64,000 nt of DNA from Neomoorella carbonis (GCF_045278715.1 NZ_CP136420.1:186001-250000), one strand, 5' to 3'. Positions 7,239-16,163 are shown, counted from the stretch's first letter. Numbers and translations: made by a program. Notes: generated by a model not told the origin, from the letters alone.

Positions 7239-9185
7239 CTAGCTTTCAATGCGGGGTAAATAATATACCCTTGCCTCACTCCCAGGGGGACCGTAGTAAA
7301 AGAAGACGAGGGTAGCTTCGTCGTGTTCCGGTTGCTCCGGGTGGCAGGGGAAGAGTTCGATAAAGCCGTGGCGGCGCAGGTTTGCCGGGGCTTCTTTCGC
7401 GAGCCCCGGCATATATTTTTCTATGGACCGGGGAGCGGTTATCTGCGCCATGTAGTTTGTACGCTCTTCCTGTGTCAGTGGCGAGGGCGGCATCCAGCCC
7501 GGGAAGTTCCGGCTGCGGTCGCGGCAGAGAAAGTCGAATTTAAGGAGCTGGTAGAAACGATCCAACTGGCGGGCGGTAAGGGGGTAAAAGCGTTTCGGCC
7601 ATACCGCGCCCGGTGGAGAAGGGTGTCCCGCCTCCCTTTGCGCGTCCGGTTCTTCCAGGTACGGTCCTCCTGGCGCGGCGGGCCGGGCCATACCGGCGGC
7701 AAAGGCGGCCAGGAGCTCAAAAAGGTCCCGCTGGCTGTGGCCCCGGCGCAGGAGGCCCCGGGCCTCCCACCAGGCGGCCAGAGTCTCGTAAAGGGTGAAG
7801 CAGCTGCCACCAAAGGCGGTCGCGGCCAGGTAGCCGAGGGCGTGGTCGGCAAGGTGGCTGTTGCCGTAAAGGCGGAGCATGGTTTCCACGCTGTGGAGCC
7901 GGAGCATTTCCTCATAGGTAATGGTGCTGCTGGCCATTACCTCATAGGGGGGGCGGTCGAGAAAAAGGTAGCCGAATTCCCGGGATCGGGTGCGCAAAGC
8001 GGTCCCCTTCAGGAGTTTCAGGAAGCCGAGCTGGATTTCATGGGGTTTCAGGGCCGCTACGGCGTCGAAACTTTTGCCCACGCCGGCGTAAGTCTCCCCG
8101 GGCAGGCCGGCGATGAGGTCCAGGTGCAGGCGGATGTTCCCCATTTCCCGCAGGCGGCGGACATTGGCCGCCAGGCGCTCCCAGTCCTGGCGGCGGTTGC
8201 AGAGGGCGTTTATCCCGGCGTCAATGGTCTGGACACCGATTTCAAACTGGAACAGACCCGGCGGCACCTGGCTTAGAAAGGCCAGCATCTCGTCGTCCAG
8301 GCGGTCGCCGGCGATTTCAAAGTAAAAACGGGCGCGGGGACTGCGGGAGAGGAGGAACTCCCAGATGGCCAGGGCCCGTTTTTTGTGGGCGTTAAAGGTG
8401 CGGTCGACGAACTTGATCTCCCGGACGCCGGCCGCCAGCAGGCGTTCCAGGTCGTCCCGGACACGTTCCAGGGAGAAGTAGCGCAGGCCTTCCGTAGTGG
8501 ATGAGAGACAGAAACCGCAGGCGAAGGGGCAGCCGCGGGAGGTTTCGTAGTATACCGTACGCTGGCGGAAGTCGTTGCCCGCGGCGTCCAGGTCTTCCTG
8601 GTAGGGGAAGGGTATGGCGTCCAGGTTGCGGGGGAGCGGCGCCGGCGGGTTGACGACAATCTCGCCTCCCCGCCGCCAGGCCAGGCCGGGAATGGTTGCC
8701 GGCCCGGGTACGGGCCCTGCGGCAAACCTCCCTGCTGCCGGCCGGCCTATGGAGGCGGGAAGGAGTTCTTCCCGCCTCCCTGCCGGGAGGTGCTGTCGTC
8801 CAGCCAGTTGTTCCATGAGGACGCGGAAGGGGATTTCTCCTTCACCGGTGATTACCAGGTCGACCTGGGGGTTTTGCGCCAGGAAGACGGCCGTGTCGAA
8901 GGAAACCTCCGGGCCGCCGCAGAGGATAGGGAGATCCGGGCGGACGGTTTTGAGAATCTGGATCACGGCCAGGGTGGGGTCGATATTCCAGATATAGCAG
9001 GAGAAGGCCACCAGGTCGGGGCGGTACCGGTAGATAGCGGCGGCGATATGTTCCGGGTGGTCGTTGATGGTGAACTCATCCAGGATAAAGGTGTGGGGCA
9101 GGTCGCGGCAGCAGGCGCGCAGGTAGCGCAGGGCCAGGTTGACGTGGATGTACTTGGCGTTGAGGGTGGTTAACAGGACCCGCAA
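7239..9185 (-). CDS. B12-binding domain radical SAM protein (DUF4080 type)
   Basis: 648 residues. Residues 1-125 form a cobalamin-binding-like Rossmann domain (LLTTLNAKYIHVNLALRYL, VAFSCYIWN, ILCGGPEVS, VITGEGE). A radical SAM core with C219-P-F-A-C223-G-F-C226 coordinates the 4Fe-4S cluster, followed by a TIM-barrel half (FEIAGDRLDDE, FEIGVQTID, HLDLIAGLPGE). The C-terminal about 200 residues match the DUF4080 type. Residues about 128-170 are low complexity and encoded over a long perfect hairpin (8751-8779). The substrate is unknown. It is monocistronic-looking, between divergent BON and ThiI genes. Confidence 0.9.
   Translation of the reverse strand: MRVLLTTLNAKYIHVNLALRYLRACCRDLPHTFILDEFTINDHPEHIAAAIYRYRPDLVAFSCYIWNIDPTLAVIQILKTVRPDLPILCGGPEVSFDTAVFLAQNPQVDLVITGEGEIPFRVLMEQLAGRQHLPAGRREELLPASIGRPAAGRFAAGPVPGPATIPGLAWRRGGEIVVNPPAPLPRNLDAIPFPYQEDLDAAGNDFRQRTVYYETSRGCPFACGFCLSSTTEGLRYFSLERVRDDLERLLAAGVREIKFVDRTFNAHKKRALAIWEFLLSRSPRARFYFEIAGDRLDDEMLAFLSQVPPGLFQFEIGVQTIDAGINALCNRRQDWERLAANVRRLREMGNIRLHLDLIAGLPGETYAGVGKSFDAVAALKPHEIQLGFLKLLKGTALRTRSREFGYLFLDRPPYEVMASSTITYEEMLRLHSVETMLRLYGNSHLADHALGYLAATAFGGSCFTLYETLAAWWEARGLLRRGHSQRDLFELLAAFAAGMARPAAPGGPYLEEPDAQREAGHPSPPGAVWPKRFYPLTARQLDRFYQLLKFDFLCRDRSRNFPGWMPPSPLTQEERTNYMAQITAPRSIEKYMPGLAKEAPANLRRHGFIELFPCHPEQPEHDEATLVFFYYGPPGSEARVYYLPRIES
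8751..8779. repeat. 12-bp perfect inverted repeat inside the radical SAM gene
   Basis: GGAGGCGGGAAG at 8751-8762 is the exact reverse complement of 8768-8779, with a 5-nt spacer. It lies in the low-complexity linker between the B12-binding and radical SAM domains and has no coding explanation. Confidence 0.7.
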
Positions 9186-9250
9186 AGGTATACCCCCGTA
9201 AATTAGAAGTCAGAAACAAGACACCCGTGCCGCTGGCGCGGTACGCCGGC

Positions 9251-10423
9251 TTACATGCCCGTAGCTTCGGGCTCTACTGTGAGGATTTCCAGGCTTGCCA
9301 GGCACTCCTCGACAAGCTCCGTCACGGCCAGGTTCTTTTCGGCCGCCTCCACCCGGGCCAGGGGCGGTTTGGTAGCCGGGTGTTTGGGGACAAAGAGGGT
9401 GCAGCAGTCTTCATAGGGCCGGATGGAGATGGCGTAGGTGCCGATGCGGCGGGCCACCTCGATGATCTCGCTCTTGTCCCAGGCCACCAGGGGCCTTAAG
9501 ACCGGCAGGTCGACCACCTTGTTGATGACGGCCATACTCTGGAGGGTCTGGCTGGCCACCTGGCCCAGGCTTTCGCCCGTGAGGATGGCCAGGGCATCCT
9601 CTTTGGCAGCCACCGCCCTGGCGATGCGGAACATCATGCGCCGCATGATGGTGACGTAAAATTCCTGGGGGCAGTGCTGGCGGATGGCCTTCTGGATATT
9701 GGTAAAGGGGGCTACCACCAGGCGGAAAGGTCCGCTGTAGCCCGCCAGGACCCGGCAGAGGTCGACGACCTTTTCCTTGGAGCGCTCGCTGGTAAAGGGG
9801 AAGCTGTGGAAATGGAGGGCCGTGAGTTCCAGGCCCCGCTTCATACCCATGTAGCCGGCCACCGGGCTGTCGATGCCGCCGGAGATCAGGAGCAGTCCCC
9901 GGCCGGTGACCCCCACGGGCAGGCCGCCGGGTCCGGGGATGACGCGGGAGTAGATGTAGGCCCCTTCGTCACGGATTTCCACATGGATAACCCGGTCGGG
10001 ATGGTGAACGTCTACCTGCTGGCCCTGGCTGTGGGTCAGGAGATAGGCCCCCAGCTCCTGGTTGACCTCCGGCGAGGCGAGGGGAAAGCGTTTATTGGGC
10101 CGCTGGGTCTGGACCTTAAAGGTGGTGCCGGGTGAATCCTTTAAAACGGCCAGAGCGGCTTTTTTGATGGCTTCCAGCTCCAGGGGAGCTGCGGCTACCG
10201 GGCTCATGGAGACGATACCGAAGACGCGCTGCAAGCGCCGGGCTACGGCTTCCAGGTCGTCATGGAGATCAACGAAGACGCGGCCAAAGGTCTTGCGCAT
10301 CCGCCGGGGTGGCAGGTCGCCCAGGGCCCGGCGCATGTTGGCCAGGAGTTTGTCCTCAAAATAAGGGCGGTTATTGCCTTTCAGGCTGATCTCGCCGTAA
10401 CGCACCAGCAAGGATGTATACAT
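9251..10423 (-). CDS. thiI: tRNA uracil 4-sulfurtransferase ThiI
   Basis: 390 residues from ATG 10423, which has GGAGG at ideal spacing; the in-frame upstream extension MCGGIF is not needed. N-terminal ferredoxin-like and THUMP domains (VRYGEISLKGNNR...) precede a PP-loop pyrophosphatase (LLLISGGIDSPVAGYMGMKRG). There is no C-terminal rhodanese domain, as in Bacillus-type ThiI. It transfers sulfur from cysteine desulfurase persulfide to U8 of tRNA and may also serve thiazole synthesis. The cysteine desulfurase gene lies 49 bp upstream on the same strand. Confidence 0.95.
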   Translation of the reverse strand: MYTSLLVRYGEISLKGNNRPYFEDKLLANMRRALGDLPPRRMRKTFGRVFVDLHDDLEAVARRLQRVFGIVSMSPVAAAPLELEAIKKAALAVLKDSPGTTFKVQTQRPNKRFPLASPEVNQELGAYLLTHSQGQQVDVHHPDRVIHVEIRDEGAYIYSRVIPGPGGLPVGVTGRGLLLISGGIDSPVAGYMGMKRGLELTALHFHSFPFTSERSKEKVVDLCRVLAGYSGPFRLVVAPFTNIQKAIRQHCPQEFYVTIMRRMMFRIARAVAAKEDALAILTGESLGQVASQTLQSMAVINKVVDLPVLRPLVAWDKSEIIEVARRIGTYAISIRPYEDCCTLFVPKHPATKPPLARVEAAEKNLAVTELVEECLASLEILTVEPEATGM

Positions 10424-10472
10424 GAAAATTCCTCCGCACAAGGCAATCTTTTATGCGTAAACAGCCTTTTTC

Positions 10473-11624
10473 CTACAAAGCCCACAGTTCCGTTACACAT
10501 TCCTTTATAGCTTCGACCGCAGGGGTAACTTCATCAGGAGTATTTAGGGCCCCCAGGCTGATGCGGATGGCTCCTTCCAGGCGCCAGCGTTCCAGGTGCA
10601 GGGCTTTGAGGACGTGGCTGGCCTCCTGCTTGCGGGAGTGGCAGGCCGAACCGGTGGAGACGTAGACGCCCCTTTGCTCCAGCATGTGGACCAGGACTTC
10701 CGCCCGGACGCCGGGGAAGGAGACATTCAAAATATGGGGGGCGCCTTCCTCCGGAGGGGGACCGTTAATTTGCGCGCCGGGGATGGATTTCAGCAGCCTC
10801 GTGGCCAGCTCGATTTTTATTTTCCGCATCCTGGCCACCCGTTCCTCCATGTGAGCGGCAGCAAGCTCGGCTGCCAGGCCAAAGGCGGCAATACCCGCCG
10901 TATTTTCCGTCCCCGCCCGCCGGCCGGCTTCCTGGTCGCCGCCCACGAGGAGTGGCTCCAGGCGCAGTCCTTCCTTTATATATAAGGCGCCTGTACCTTT
11001 GGGCCCGTGGATTTTATGGGCGCTCAGGGACAGCAGGTCAATACCGACTTTCTGACAGTTAAGGGGAATTTTGCCGTAACCCTGGATGTGGTCGACGTGC
11101 AGGACGGCCCGGCTTTTGCTGCGGACCAGGCGGGCAACCTCCTCGACAGGCTGTAAGGCGCCCGTCTCATTGTTAACGCTCATAACGCTTACCAGGATAG
11201 TATCTTCCCTCAAGGAGGCTTCCAGATCGGCCGCACTGATGACGCCCCGGGAGTCCACCGGGAGGTAGGTAACTTCGTAACCCTCGGCCTCCAGTCGCCG
11301 GCAGGCGGCCAGCAGGGAGGCGTGTTCGACGGCCGTGGTGATGATGTGTTTACCCTGGCGCCGGCGGGCGCGGCTGATGCCCCATACGGCCCAGTTATTG
11401 GCTTCGGTGCCGCCGGAGGTAAAGTAGATCTCTGCCGGCCGGGCGCCTATCAGGCCGGCTACCTGGCGGCGGGCGTGAGCCAGGGCCTTTTCAGCGGCAA
11501 TACCCAGGCCGTGGAGGGAAGAGGGGTTACCGTAATTTTCCACCAGCATTTTATGCATTACAGCCGCGATGGCGGGCAGGACGGGTGTGGTAGCACTGTT
11601 ATCCAGGTAAATGGCTGGCTGCAA
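10473..11624 (-). CDS. cysteine desulfurase (NifZ/IscS-like)
   Basis: 383 residues, class V aminotransferase fold. It starts with the YLDNSATTP signature, has PLP-binding Lys204 in SLSAHKIHGPKG and active-site Cys328 in STGSACHSRKQE. It generates a persulfide for sulfur transfer. Co-orientation and short spacing to thiI argue that it is the dedicated ThiI sulfur donor, like NifZ of Bacillus subtilis, rather than the main Fe-S cluster desulfurase (no iscU nearby). A divergent protease gene begins at 11765. Confidence 0.94.
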   Translation of the reverse strand: MQPAIYLDNSATTPVLPAIAAVMHKMLVENYGNPSSLHGLGIAAEKALAHARRQVAGLIGARPAEIYFTSGGTEANNWAVWGISRARRRQGKHIITTAVEHASLLAACRRLEAEGYEVTYLPVDSRGVISAADLEASLREDTILVSVMSVNNETGALQPVEEVARLVRSKSRAVLHVDHIQGYGKIPLNCQKVGIDLLSLSAHKIHGPKGTGALYIKEGLRLEPLLVGGDQEAGRRAGTENTAGIAAFGLAAELAAAHMEERVARMRKIKIELATRLLKSIPGAQINGPPPEEGAPHILNVSFPGVRAEVLVHMLEQRGVYVSTGSACHSRKQEASHVLKALHLERWRLEGAIRISLGALNTPDEVTPAVEAIKECVTELWAL

Positions 11625-11764
11625 GGCGGCAAATCCTCCCTTGGCAATGGCTGTTTCTCACTAGTATTATACAACAAATGGTCGCGACTTAAAGGCCCGT
11701 GGCACCACTCCGGGGGTGCAAGCATATTGTAAATTAAAATCGTCACCTTTGAGGAGTGGCGCTC

Positions 11765-12766
11765 ATGCAAAGGGTAGAAAGAGCCCTATCGAGGTACCGG
11801 GAGGATCTTTTGAGTTTACCTAACGTGGTGGGTGTAGGGAAGGGATTTAAGAGCGTCCGGGGCGAGACAACCAGGAAGCCGGCAGTAGTAGTCTTAGTCA
11901 AGGAGAAATTACCGGTGGCTAAATTACAGCGGGGGGCCAGGATACCCCAGGTACTGGATGAAGCGGACACCGATGTCCTGGAGGTAGGGGAACTGCGGCT
12001 CCTGGGCCGTACCGATTACCAGCGGCCGGCCCGGCCGGGGATGAGTATCGGCCACTATAAAATTACCGCCGGTACCTTCGGGGCGGTGGTGAAAGACCGG
12101 CAAACGGGGGAACCCCTCATCCTTTCCAATAACCACGTCCTGGCCAACATTACAAGCGGCCGCGACGGCCGGGCCAGCATCGGTGATCCCATCCTGCAGC
12201 CCGGTCCCTATGATGGCGGCACCAGGGACCAGGTAATCGGCTACCTGGAACGCTTTGTACCTATTTATCCCGTCGTCCAGGAGGTTACCTGCAGTCGAGC
12301 TTTGCGTTTCCAGGAAATCCTCAACCGCCTGGTGCATCTGGTACGGCCCAATTACCAGGTCAGGATGCAAAAGCTGACAGCGACAACTAATATTGTCGAT
12401 TGCGCCGTGGCCCGGCCGGTAAGTAAAGATGTTATCTTAACGGAAATCCTGGACCTGGGGCCGGTGAAGGGCATCCGGGAGCCCGAACTGGGCATGAACG
12501 TAGTAAAGAGCGGGCGTTCCAGTGGCATCACCCGCTCCACCGTTAAGGTTCTCCAGGCCACCGTCAAGGTGATCCTGGAAGAAGGGTTAACCGGTATGTT
12601 CAGCGACCAGTTCGTTACCGGACCCCTTGCCCAGCCGGGAGACAGCGGCTCCCTAATTCTGGACAACGAAAATTACGCCGTCGGCCTCCTTTTTGCCGGT
12701 TCAGATCAGACTTCTGTCGGCAATCGCATTCAAAATGTCCTGGAGCAGCTGAATGTTGAATTTTAG
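11765..12766 (+). CDS. trypsin-like (chymotrypsin-fold) serine protease-like protein
   Basis: 333 residues from ATG 11765 with GAGGAG 8 nt upstream. His124 (LSNNHVLA), Asp212 (VDCAVA) and Ser294 (QPGDSGSLI) are in the order and context of an S1-family catalytic triad, preceded by a roughly 90-residue N-terminal domain (VVGVGKGFKS, PAVVVLVKEKLP). No signal peptide or membrane anchor is seen, so it is predicted cytoplasmic, unlike HtrA. It has no PDZ domain. Substrate unknown. Spore-associated use is possible but unsupported beyond the neighbouring germination genes. Confidence 0.8.
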   Translation: MQRVERALSRYREDLLSLPNVVGVGKGFKSVRGETTRKPAVVVLVKEKLPVAKLQRGARIPQVLDEADTDVLEVGELRLLGRTDYQRPARPGMSIGHYKITAGTFGAVVKDRQTGEPLILSNNHVLANITSGRDGRASIGDPILQPGPYDGGTRDQVIGYLERFVPIYPVVQEVTCSRALRFQEILNRLVHLVRPNYQVRMQKLTATTNIVDCAVARPVSKDVILTEILDLGPVKGIREPELGMNVVKSGRSSGITRSTVKVLQATVKVILEEGLTGMFSDQFVTGPLAQPGDSGSLILDNENYAVGLLFAGSDQTSVGNRIQNVLEQLNVEF

Positions 12767-12807
12767 CTCAGAGCTTGAAGGCTGCTGGGCCGGGGTTAAA
12801 TTTTAGG

Positions 12808-14199
12808 CTACATGGTCAGCTGGCCACCAGGGACGTCAATTATTTGCAGGACCTTTTCTTCTTCACCCGTGATGGCGTTGATATATGAGAGGTAATAGGT
12901 ATCATCGAGTTTGGTTTTAACTTCATAGGTGAGCTTTTCTATCCCCCCGGGCAGGGGTATCAGGGCCAGCCGGACGCCTGCAACCTTGAGGCCGGAGTTA
13001 ATTTTGGCCCGGGCCTCGGCCGGGGTTAGCTTGGGTTTGGGCAGCTGGCGGTTGTGATGGGCCATATAATAAGGCGTCGCGTCCCAGCCGGTAATTTCCC
13101 CGTTGTCCAGGGCTACCTTGACCTTCACCTGGTCGGGATAAAGGAGGACATCGCCTTCTTGAGCGGCGAAGGTAATTACCTGGTTATTACCGGTGCGTAC
13201 GGTATATGTGGGCTGCATATTGGCAAAGCCGTGGGCCTTTAAGAAAGCCGTGGCCCGCTCCAGGGCTTTAGCAGCGTCGAGGGTGGGGGCGTCTACCGGC
13301 CGGGTATTGAGGAGGGAAATGATTTCCCCGCCCTGTTTGCTGACATCAATGTGCACCGTCACATTGGGACGCCGGTTGTCTATTAAGTTAAAGGCGAAGG
13401 TTGGCAGGAGGCCGTTGCTGGTCCGGGCGGCCTGGACGCGGTAACTGCCGTTGCTGGCGTCATTGGCGAAGGCAAGTGCTTTGCGTTCAGCATCAGCCTG
13501 GGAAATCTCGCCGCCCTTAAGGCCCAGGGGACGCGGCTTTTCCAGATGATCGGAAAAGGGACCGTCATAGTTCAGACTGGGCAGAGTTTGCAGGCGACGG
13601 TCGGCGTTAACGAAGCCCTCCAGGGGCCCGGGCTGGGCCTGGACGGGAACGGCCAGCCTGGCAATGGTCTTTAAGGGCTGCGGCATCCGCGTACTGTAGA
13701 AGCTGCTCCAGCGCAAACCTTTGCTGGCCACCTGGCTTTCCGTCTGGCGGAGGTCCGTGGCCAGCCGCTTCATTTCATCCCGCAACCTGGCCAGTTGTTC
13801 CTTCTCCTGGGGAGTTATTTCCCCGCCCCGGGCCAGTTTCTGCGCCAGGTAGTTGCTGTAGTCGCTGGTCTGGGCCAGGAATTTACTGGTATTAATGGGC
13901 TTTATGCCCGGGGTAGGCAGCTGGCTTAAGGACAGCTGGGCGGCAGCCGCCTGGTTCCAGGCTTCGGTCAGGTGGACGGCCTGCTGGCGGGGAGAGCTGC
14001 TGGCCAGGGATTTACCCATACTGACCTGGGCCTGCTCTACGTAACTCAAAAGGTTATAGAAGTCGCGCTGCCCACCGGCCTCCACGGCGTTGGCCAGGGT
14101 TAAACGGTTGGCCCTCTCCCACAGGCCCCAGCCGACAGCCATTAGCAGGGCCAGGGTAAGGACAATGGTTGAAATCCTGCGTGTCAAATTAAACACCAT
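12808..14199 (-). CDS. ypeB: germination protein YpeB
   Basis: 463 residues. An N-terminal signal anchor (RISTIVLTLALLMAVGWGLWE) is followed by a helical region of about 180 residues, then two or three PepSY-like repeats (AERKALAFANDASNG, ALERATAFLKAHGF, LTPAEARAKINSGLKV). YpeB is needed for accumulation and stability of the cortex-lytic enzyme SleB in dormant spores. It directly follows sleB (11 bp gap), the classical bicistronic order. The final residues end EEKVLQIIDVPGGQLTM, typical of the family. Confidence 0.93.
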   Translation of the reverse strand: MVFNLTRRISTIVLTLALLMAVGWGLWERANRLTLANAVEAGGQRDFYNLLSYVEQAQVSMGKSLASSSPRQQAVHLTEAWNQAAAAQLSLSQLPTPGIKPINTSKFLAQTSDYSNYLAQKLARGGEITPQEKEQLARLRDEMKRLATDLRQTESQVASKGLRWSSFYSTRMPQPLKTIARLAVPVQAQPGPLEGFVNADRRLQTLPSLNYDGPFSDHLEKPRPLGLKGGEISQADAERKALAFANDASNGSYRVQAARTSNGLLPTFAFNLIDNRRPNVTVHIDVSKQGGEIISLLNTRPVDAPTLDAAKALERATAFLKAHGFANMQPTYTVRTGNNQVITFAAQEGDVLLYPDQVKVKVALDNGEITGWDATPYYMAHHNRQLPKPKLTPAEARAKINSGLKVAGVRLALIPLPGGIEKLTYEVKTKLDDTYYLSYINAITGEEEKVLQIIDVPGGQLTM

Positions 14200-14210
14200 C
14201 CTTTCAGGTC

Positions 14211-14702
14211 TTAACGGGCGAAGACGTGGCTTCCGATCTGGGTAATAATGGACCTACTCCAGATCCAGGGACTGACGGGCTTGGCCGGGTTCCAGAAGAA
14301 AAGGGCGCCGTAGGTGGGGTCCCAGCCATTCAAGGCATCAGCGGCAGCCGCGGTAGGTGAAGCCAGGTTGGTGACTTGCCAGATGAGGCCGTTGGCTACG
14401 CTTTCAAAGGCCCATGGCTCGTAAATCACCCCGCTGATGGTGGAGGGAAAAAGAGGGCTGCGCACCCGGTTCAAGACGACGGCCCCTACAGCTACCTGGC
14501 CCTCATAAGGCTCATTACCGGCTTCGGCAGCAATTAACCGTGCCAGGAGATTAAGTTCATCCCCCACAGCAACCGGTACCCCGGCCTGGGTGGGAAGGGC
14601 CCGGGGAACATGCCCCTGGCGATAAAACTGCCACAGGGCGGTACTGATTAAAATGACAGCCAGTAGAACCGGCATGATCAAGCGGCGGCGGAAAGGATTC
14701 AT
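14211..14702 (-). CDS. sleB: spore cortex-lytic enzyme SleB, catalytic domain only
   Basis: 163 residues from ATG 14702, which has GGGAGGAAAA upstream; a longer in-frame extension to 14903 crosses a terminator and is rejected. A signal anchor (IMPVLLAVILISTALW) leads straight into the Hydrolase_2 lytic transglycosylase domain (LLARLIAAEAGNEPYEGQVAVGAVVLNR with the catalytic Glu; VIYEPWAFESV). The N-terminal peptidoglycan-binding domain found in Bacillus SleB is missing. It cuts muramic-delta-lactam cortex during germination, and is operonic with ypeB. Confidence 0.92.
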   Translation of the reverse strand: MNPFRRRLIMPVLLAVILISTALWQFYRQGHVPRALPTQAGVPVAVGDELNLLARLIAAEAGNEPYEGQVAVGAVVLNRVRSPLFPSTISGVIYEPWAFESVANGLIWQVTNLASPTAAAADALNGWDPTYGALFFWNPAKPVSPWIWSRSIITQIGSHVFAR

Positions 14703-14766
14703 AGATTTTCCTCCCTGTTTCCTTATTCCGCCTTTAGTGTGGATGGGTAGCCAGGGCCTTATACGT

Positions 14767-14795
14767 AAAAAAGAGCGCTGAATAGCGCTCTTTTT
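14767..14795 (-). terminator. bidirectional intrinsic terminator
   Basis: AAAAAGAGCGCT (14768-14779) pairs with AGCGCTCTTTTT (14784-14795) around a 4-nt loop, with T-runs on both strands. It ends the transcript of the 139-residue gene before sleB. Confidence 0.85.
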
Positions 14796-15213
14796 AGTTA
14801 CTGCGGAAACGGTTGCTGCGGTTATGCTGGGGCGGGGGATTTTCCTGTGCGGGAGCTGTTTCCTGGGCTTCTTTTTCTTTGGCGCCCTTGCTTTCTTTGG
14901 CACTCATGAGCAAATTCATGAGGCTGGTGATTAAAGCCGGGTTTTTGCCCAGCAGGCCGGCCAGCTCGGCCGGTGCTTTGACATTCCCGCCGCTTCCCTG
15001 GCCCAGGACGGCATTTAAGGCTTCCTGGATGGCGTTGCCGGTTCCGGCCCTGGCCGGTATGGCGACATTACCGTGCAGAAGATTTAAGATACCCAGCAGA
15101 TCGACCAGGCCTAACAGTCCGGCCAGCTCATTAAAGTTTAGGGCTTGTTGCTGCTGGGGGCCCAGTAATTGGAGCATGACTTCAAGCAGATTGGTTTTTT
15201 CCACTGCGGCCAC
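14794..15213 (-). CDS. hypothetical protein, Gln/Ala/Leu-rich
   Basis: 139 residues, not recognised. The N-terminal half holds amphipathic leucine-rich helices (LLEVMLQLLGPQQQQALNF, LAGLLGLVDLLGILNLL). The C-terminal 40 residues are charged and low complexity (SAKESKGAKEKEAQET) ending in NRSNRFRSN. No membrane segment. A GGAGGTGG site precedes ATG 15213. It lies upstream of sleB-ypeB but is separated by a terminator; a spore or coat role is only a guess from position. Confidence 0.72.
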   Translation of the reverse strand: MAAVEKTNLLEVMLQLLGPQQQQALNFNELAGLLGLVDLLGILNLLHGNVAIPARAGTGNAIQEALNAVLGQGSGGNVKAPAELAGLLGKNPALITSLMNLLMSAKESKGAKEKEAQETAPAQENPPPQHNRSNRFRSN

Positions 15214-15345
15214 CTCCCCAAATCCCTCCCTTTAATATATGCGCCAGGTAATCAATCCAGCGCTGCACCAAACTTGTTTTAGTTGCATATTTTTAACTAT
15301 AGAGGATTGATTTTCGCTTTTTAAACTGAAACGGGAGGGAGCGAG

Positions 15346-15567
15346 ATGGCCGATTATATTGTCGATCCCAATCTCCTGGCCGTTATCCAGAGCCTGAAAC
15401 CCTATATGAGCAGCCGGGCTCTCCAGTGTACCGAAGTGGCCGAAACGCTGCTCGAGATTTTAGCCAGCGAACAGGCCCGGCGGGTCCAGGAAAAATTACA
15501 GAGTTTACGCCAGGAGTACAAAATGGCAGTGCAGGCAGCGAAGGCTAAAAAAACTGGCGATAAATGA
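15346..15567 (+). CDS. small hypothetical protein
   Basis: 73 residues with a good GGGAGGGAG site before ATG 15346. All-helical in appearance, ending in a lysine-rich tail (AKAKKTGDK); EQARRVQEKLQSLRQEYK could form a short coiled coil. Not recognised. It is divergent from the 139-residue gene, sharing a 132-bp AT-rich intergenic region, and a hairpin terminator follows. Confidence 0.7.
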   Translation: MADYIVDPNLLAVIQSLKPYMSSRALQCTEVAETLLEILASEQARRVQEKLQSLRQEYKMAVQAAKAKKTGDK

Positions 15568-15577
15568 GATGACAACC

Positions 15578-15607
15578 AGAGAGGGCGGGACCCTTTCTCT
15601 CTTTTTT
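15578..15607 (+). terminator. probable terminator of the 73-residue gene
   Basis: AGAGAGGG (15578-15585) pairs with CCC-TCTCT (bulged TT) in 15591-15600 and is followed by CTTTTTTT. Confidence 0.55.
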
Positions 15608-15676
15608 TAATTCTAATTTTATTGCTACTGTCCACCGGCAGCTTCCCCGGGCCCGGCTCCTCTCCAGGAAGCGTGG

Positions 15677-16012
15677 TTAAGAATAACTCAGGTGGACGCG
15701 GGCCGGCCCACTATCCCGGGGATTTCCTGAAGAAGTGGCAGCAGGTGCCCCCGGGCTGGAACCGGCAGCCGGCGGCCTTTCGCCGGTGGGGGGGCGCTGG
15801 GGAGAGTGGACGACGGTCAGGCTGTTTAAGATTACCTCTTCTTCCCAGGCCAGCTGGCCGTTTTCGTAGCGGCGGCGGCGGATTTCGGCCCTGGGGATAA
15901 AAGCGGAGACTTCGTGGGGAAGGTCGTAAACCAGGCGGCGGATTATCCGGATGACGGCATTGTCAACGTGGAGTTCAACCGCATCGATATTAAGGGGGCA
16001 TTCTGACGGCAA
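15677..16012 (-). CDS. hypothetical protein
   Basis: 111 residues if TTG 16012 is used (GGAGG 8 nt upstream); GTG 16021 is in frame but too close to the site. The N-terminal 70 residues look folded (LNIDAVELHVDNAVIRIIRRL, ENGQLAWEEEVILNSLTVV). The rest is a Pro/Gly/Ser/Ala-rich tail. Not recognised; the N-terminal half looks like a small beta-rich domain. Moderate confidence because the C-terminal half is compositionally biased. Confidence 0.55.
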   Translation of the reverse strand: MPSECPLNIDAVELHVDNAVIRIIRRLVYDLPHEVSAFIPRAEIRRRRYENGQLAWEEEVILNSLTVVHSPQRPPTGERPPAAGSSPGAPAATSSGNPRDSGPARVHLSYS

Positions 16013-16124
16013 GGGAAACACCTCCTTTGCTGCCAGTATATGTTAGAGGTGCTGGAATTGACCGGGGTTGCCGCTCCTCGCCCTGAAAGGCGGCCGCCCG
16101 GGAACTGATAGGCCGGCAAAGGTA

Positions 16125-16163
16125 AAGGGCCGATCCCCTTCATAGGGACCGGCCCTTCTTTTT
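16125..16163. terminator. hairpin terminator downstream of the FmdB-like gene
   Basis: AAGGGCC-GA-TCCC pairs with GGGA-CC-GGCCCTT around a 7-nt loop (interior mismatch). The T-run is on the plus strand (CTTTTT), and the minus-strand tail is weak, so it may act mainly against plus-strand readthrough. Confidence 0.45.

Noticed and set aside
7323..8276. 317-codon plus-strand frame opposite the radical SAM gene
   Set aside because: Antisense shadow in GC-rich DNA; product lacks any fold signature, and the minus-strand gene is clearly coding.
14703..14903. 67-residue N-terminal extension of SleB
   Set aside because: It is Lys/Arg/Pro-rich, runs through a terminator hairpin, and the start at 14702 has a strong ribosome site and signal anchor.
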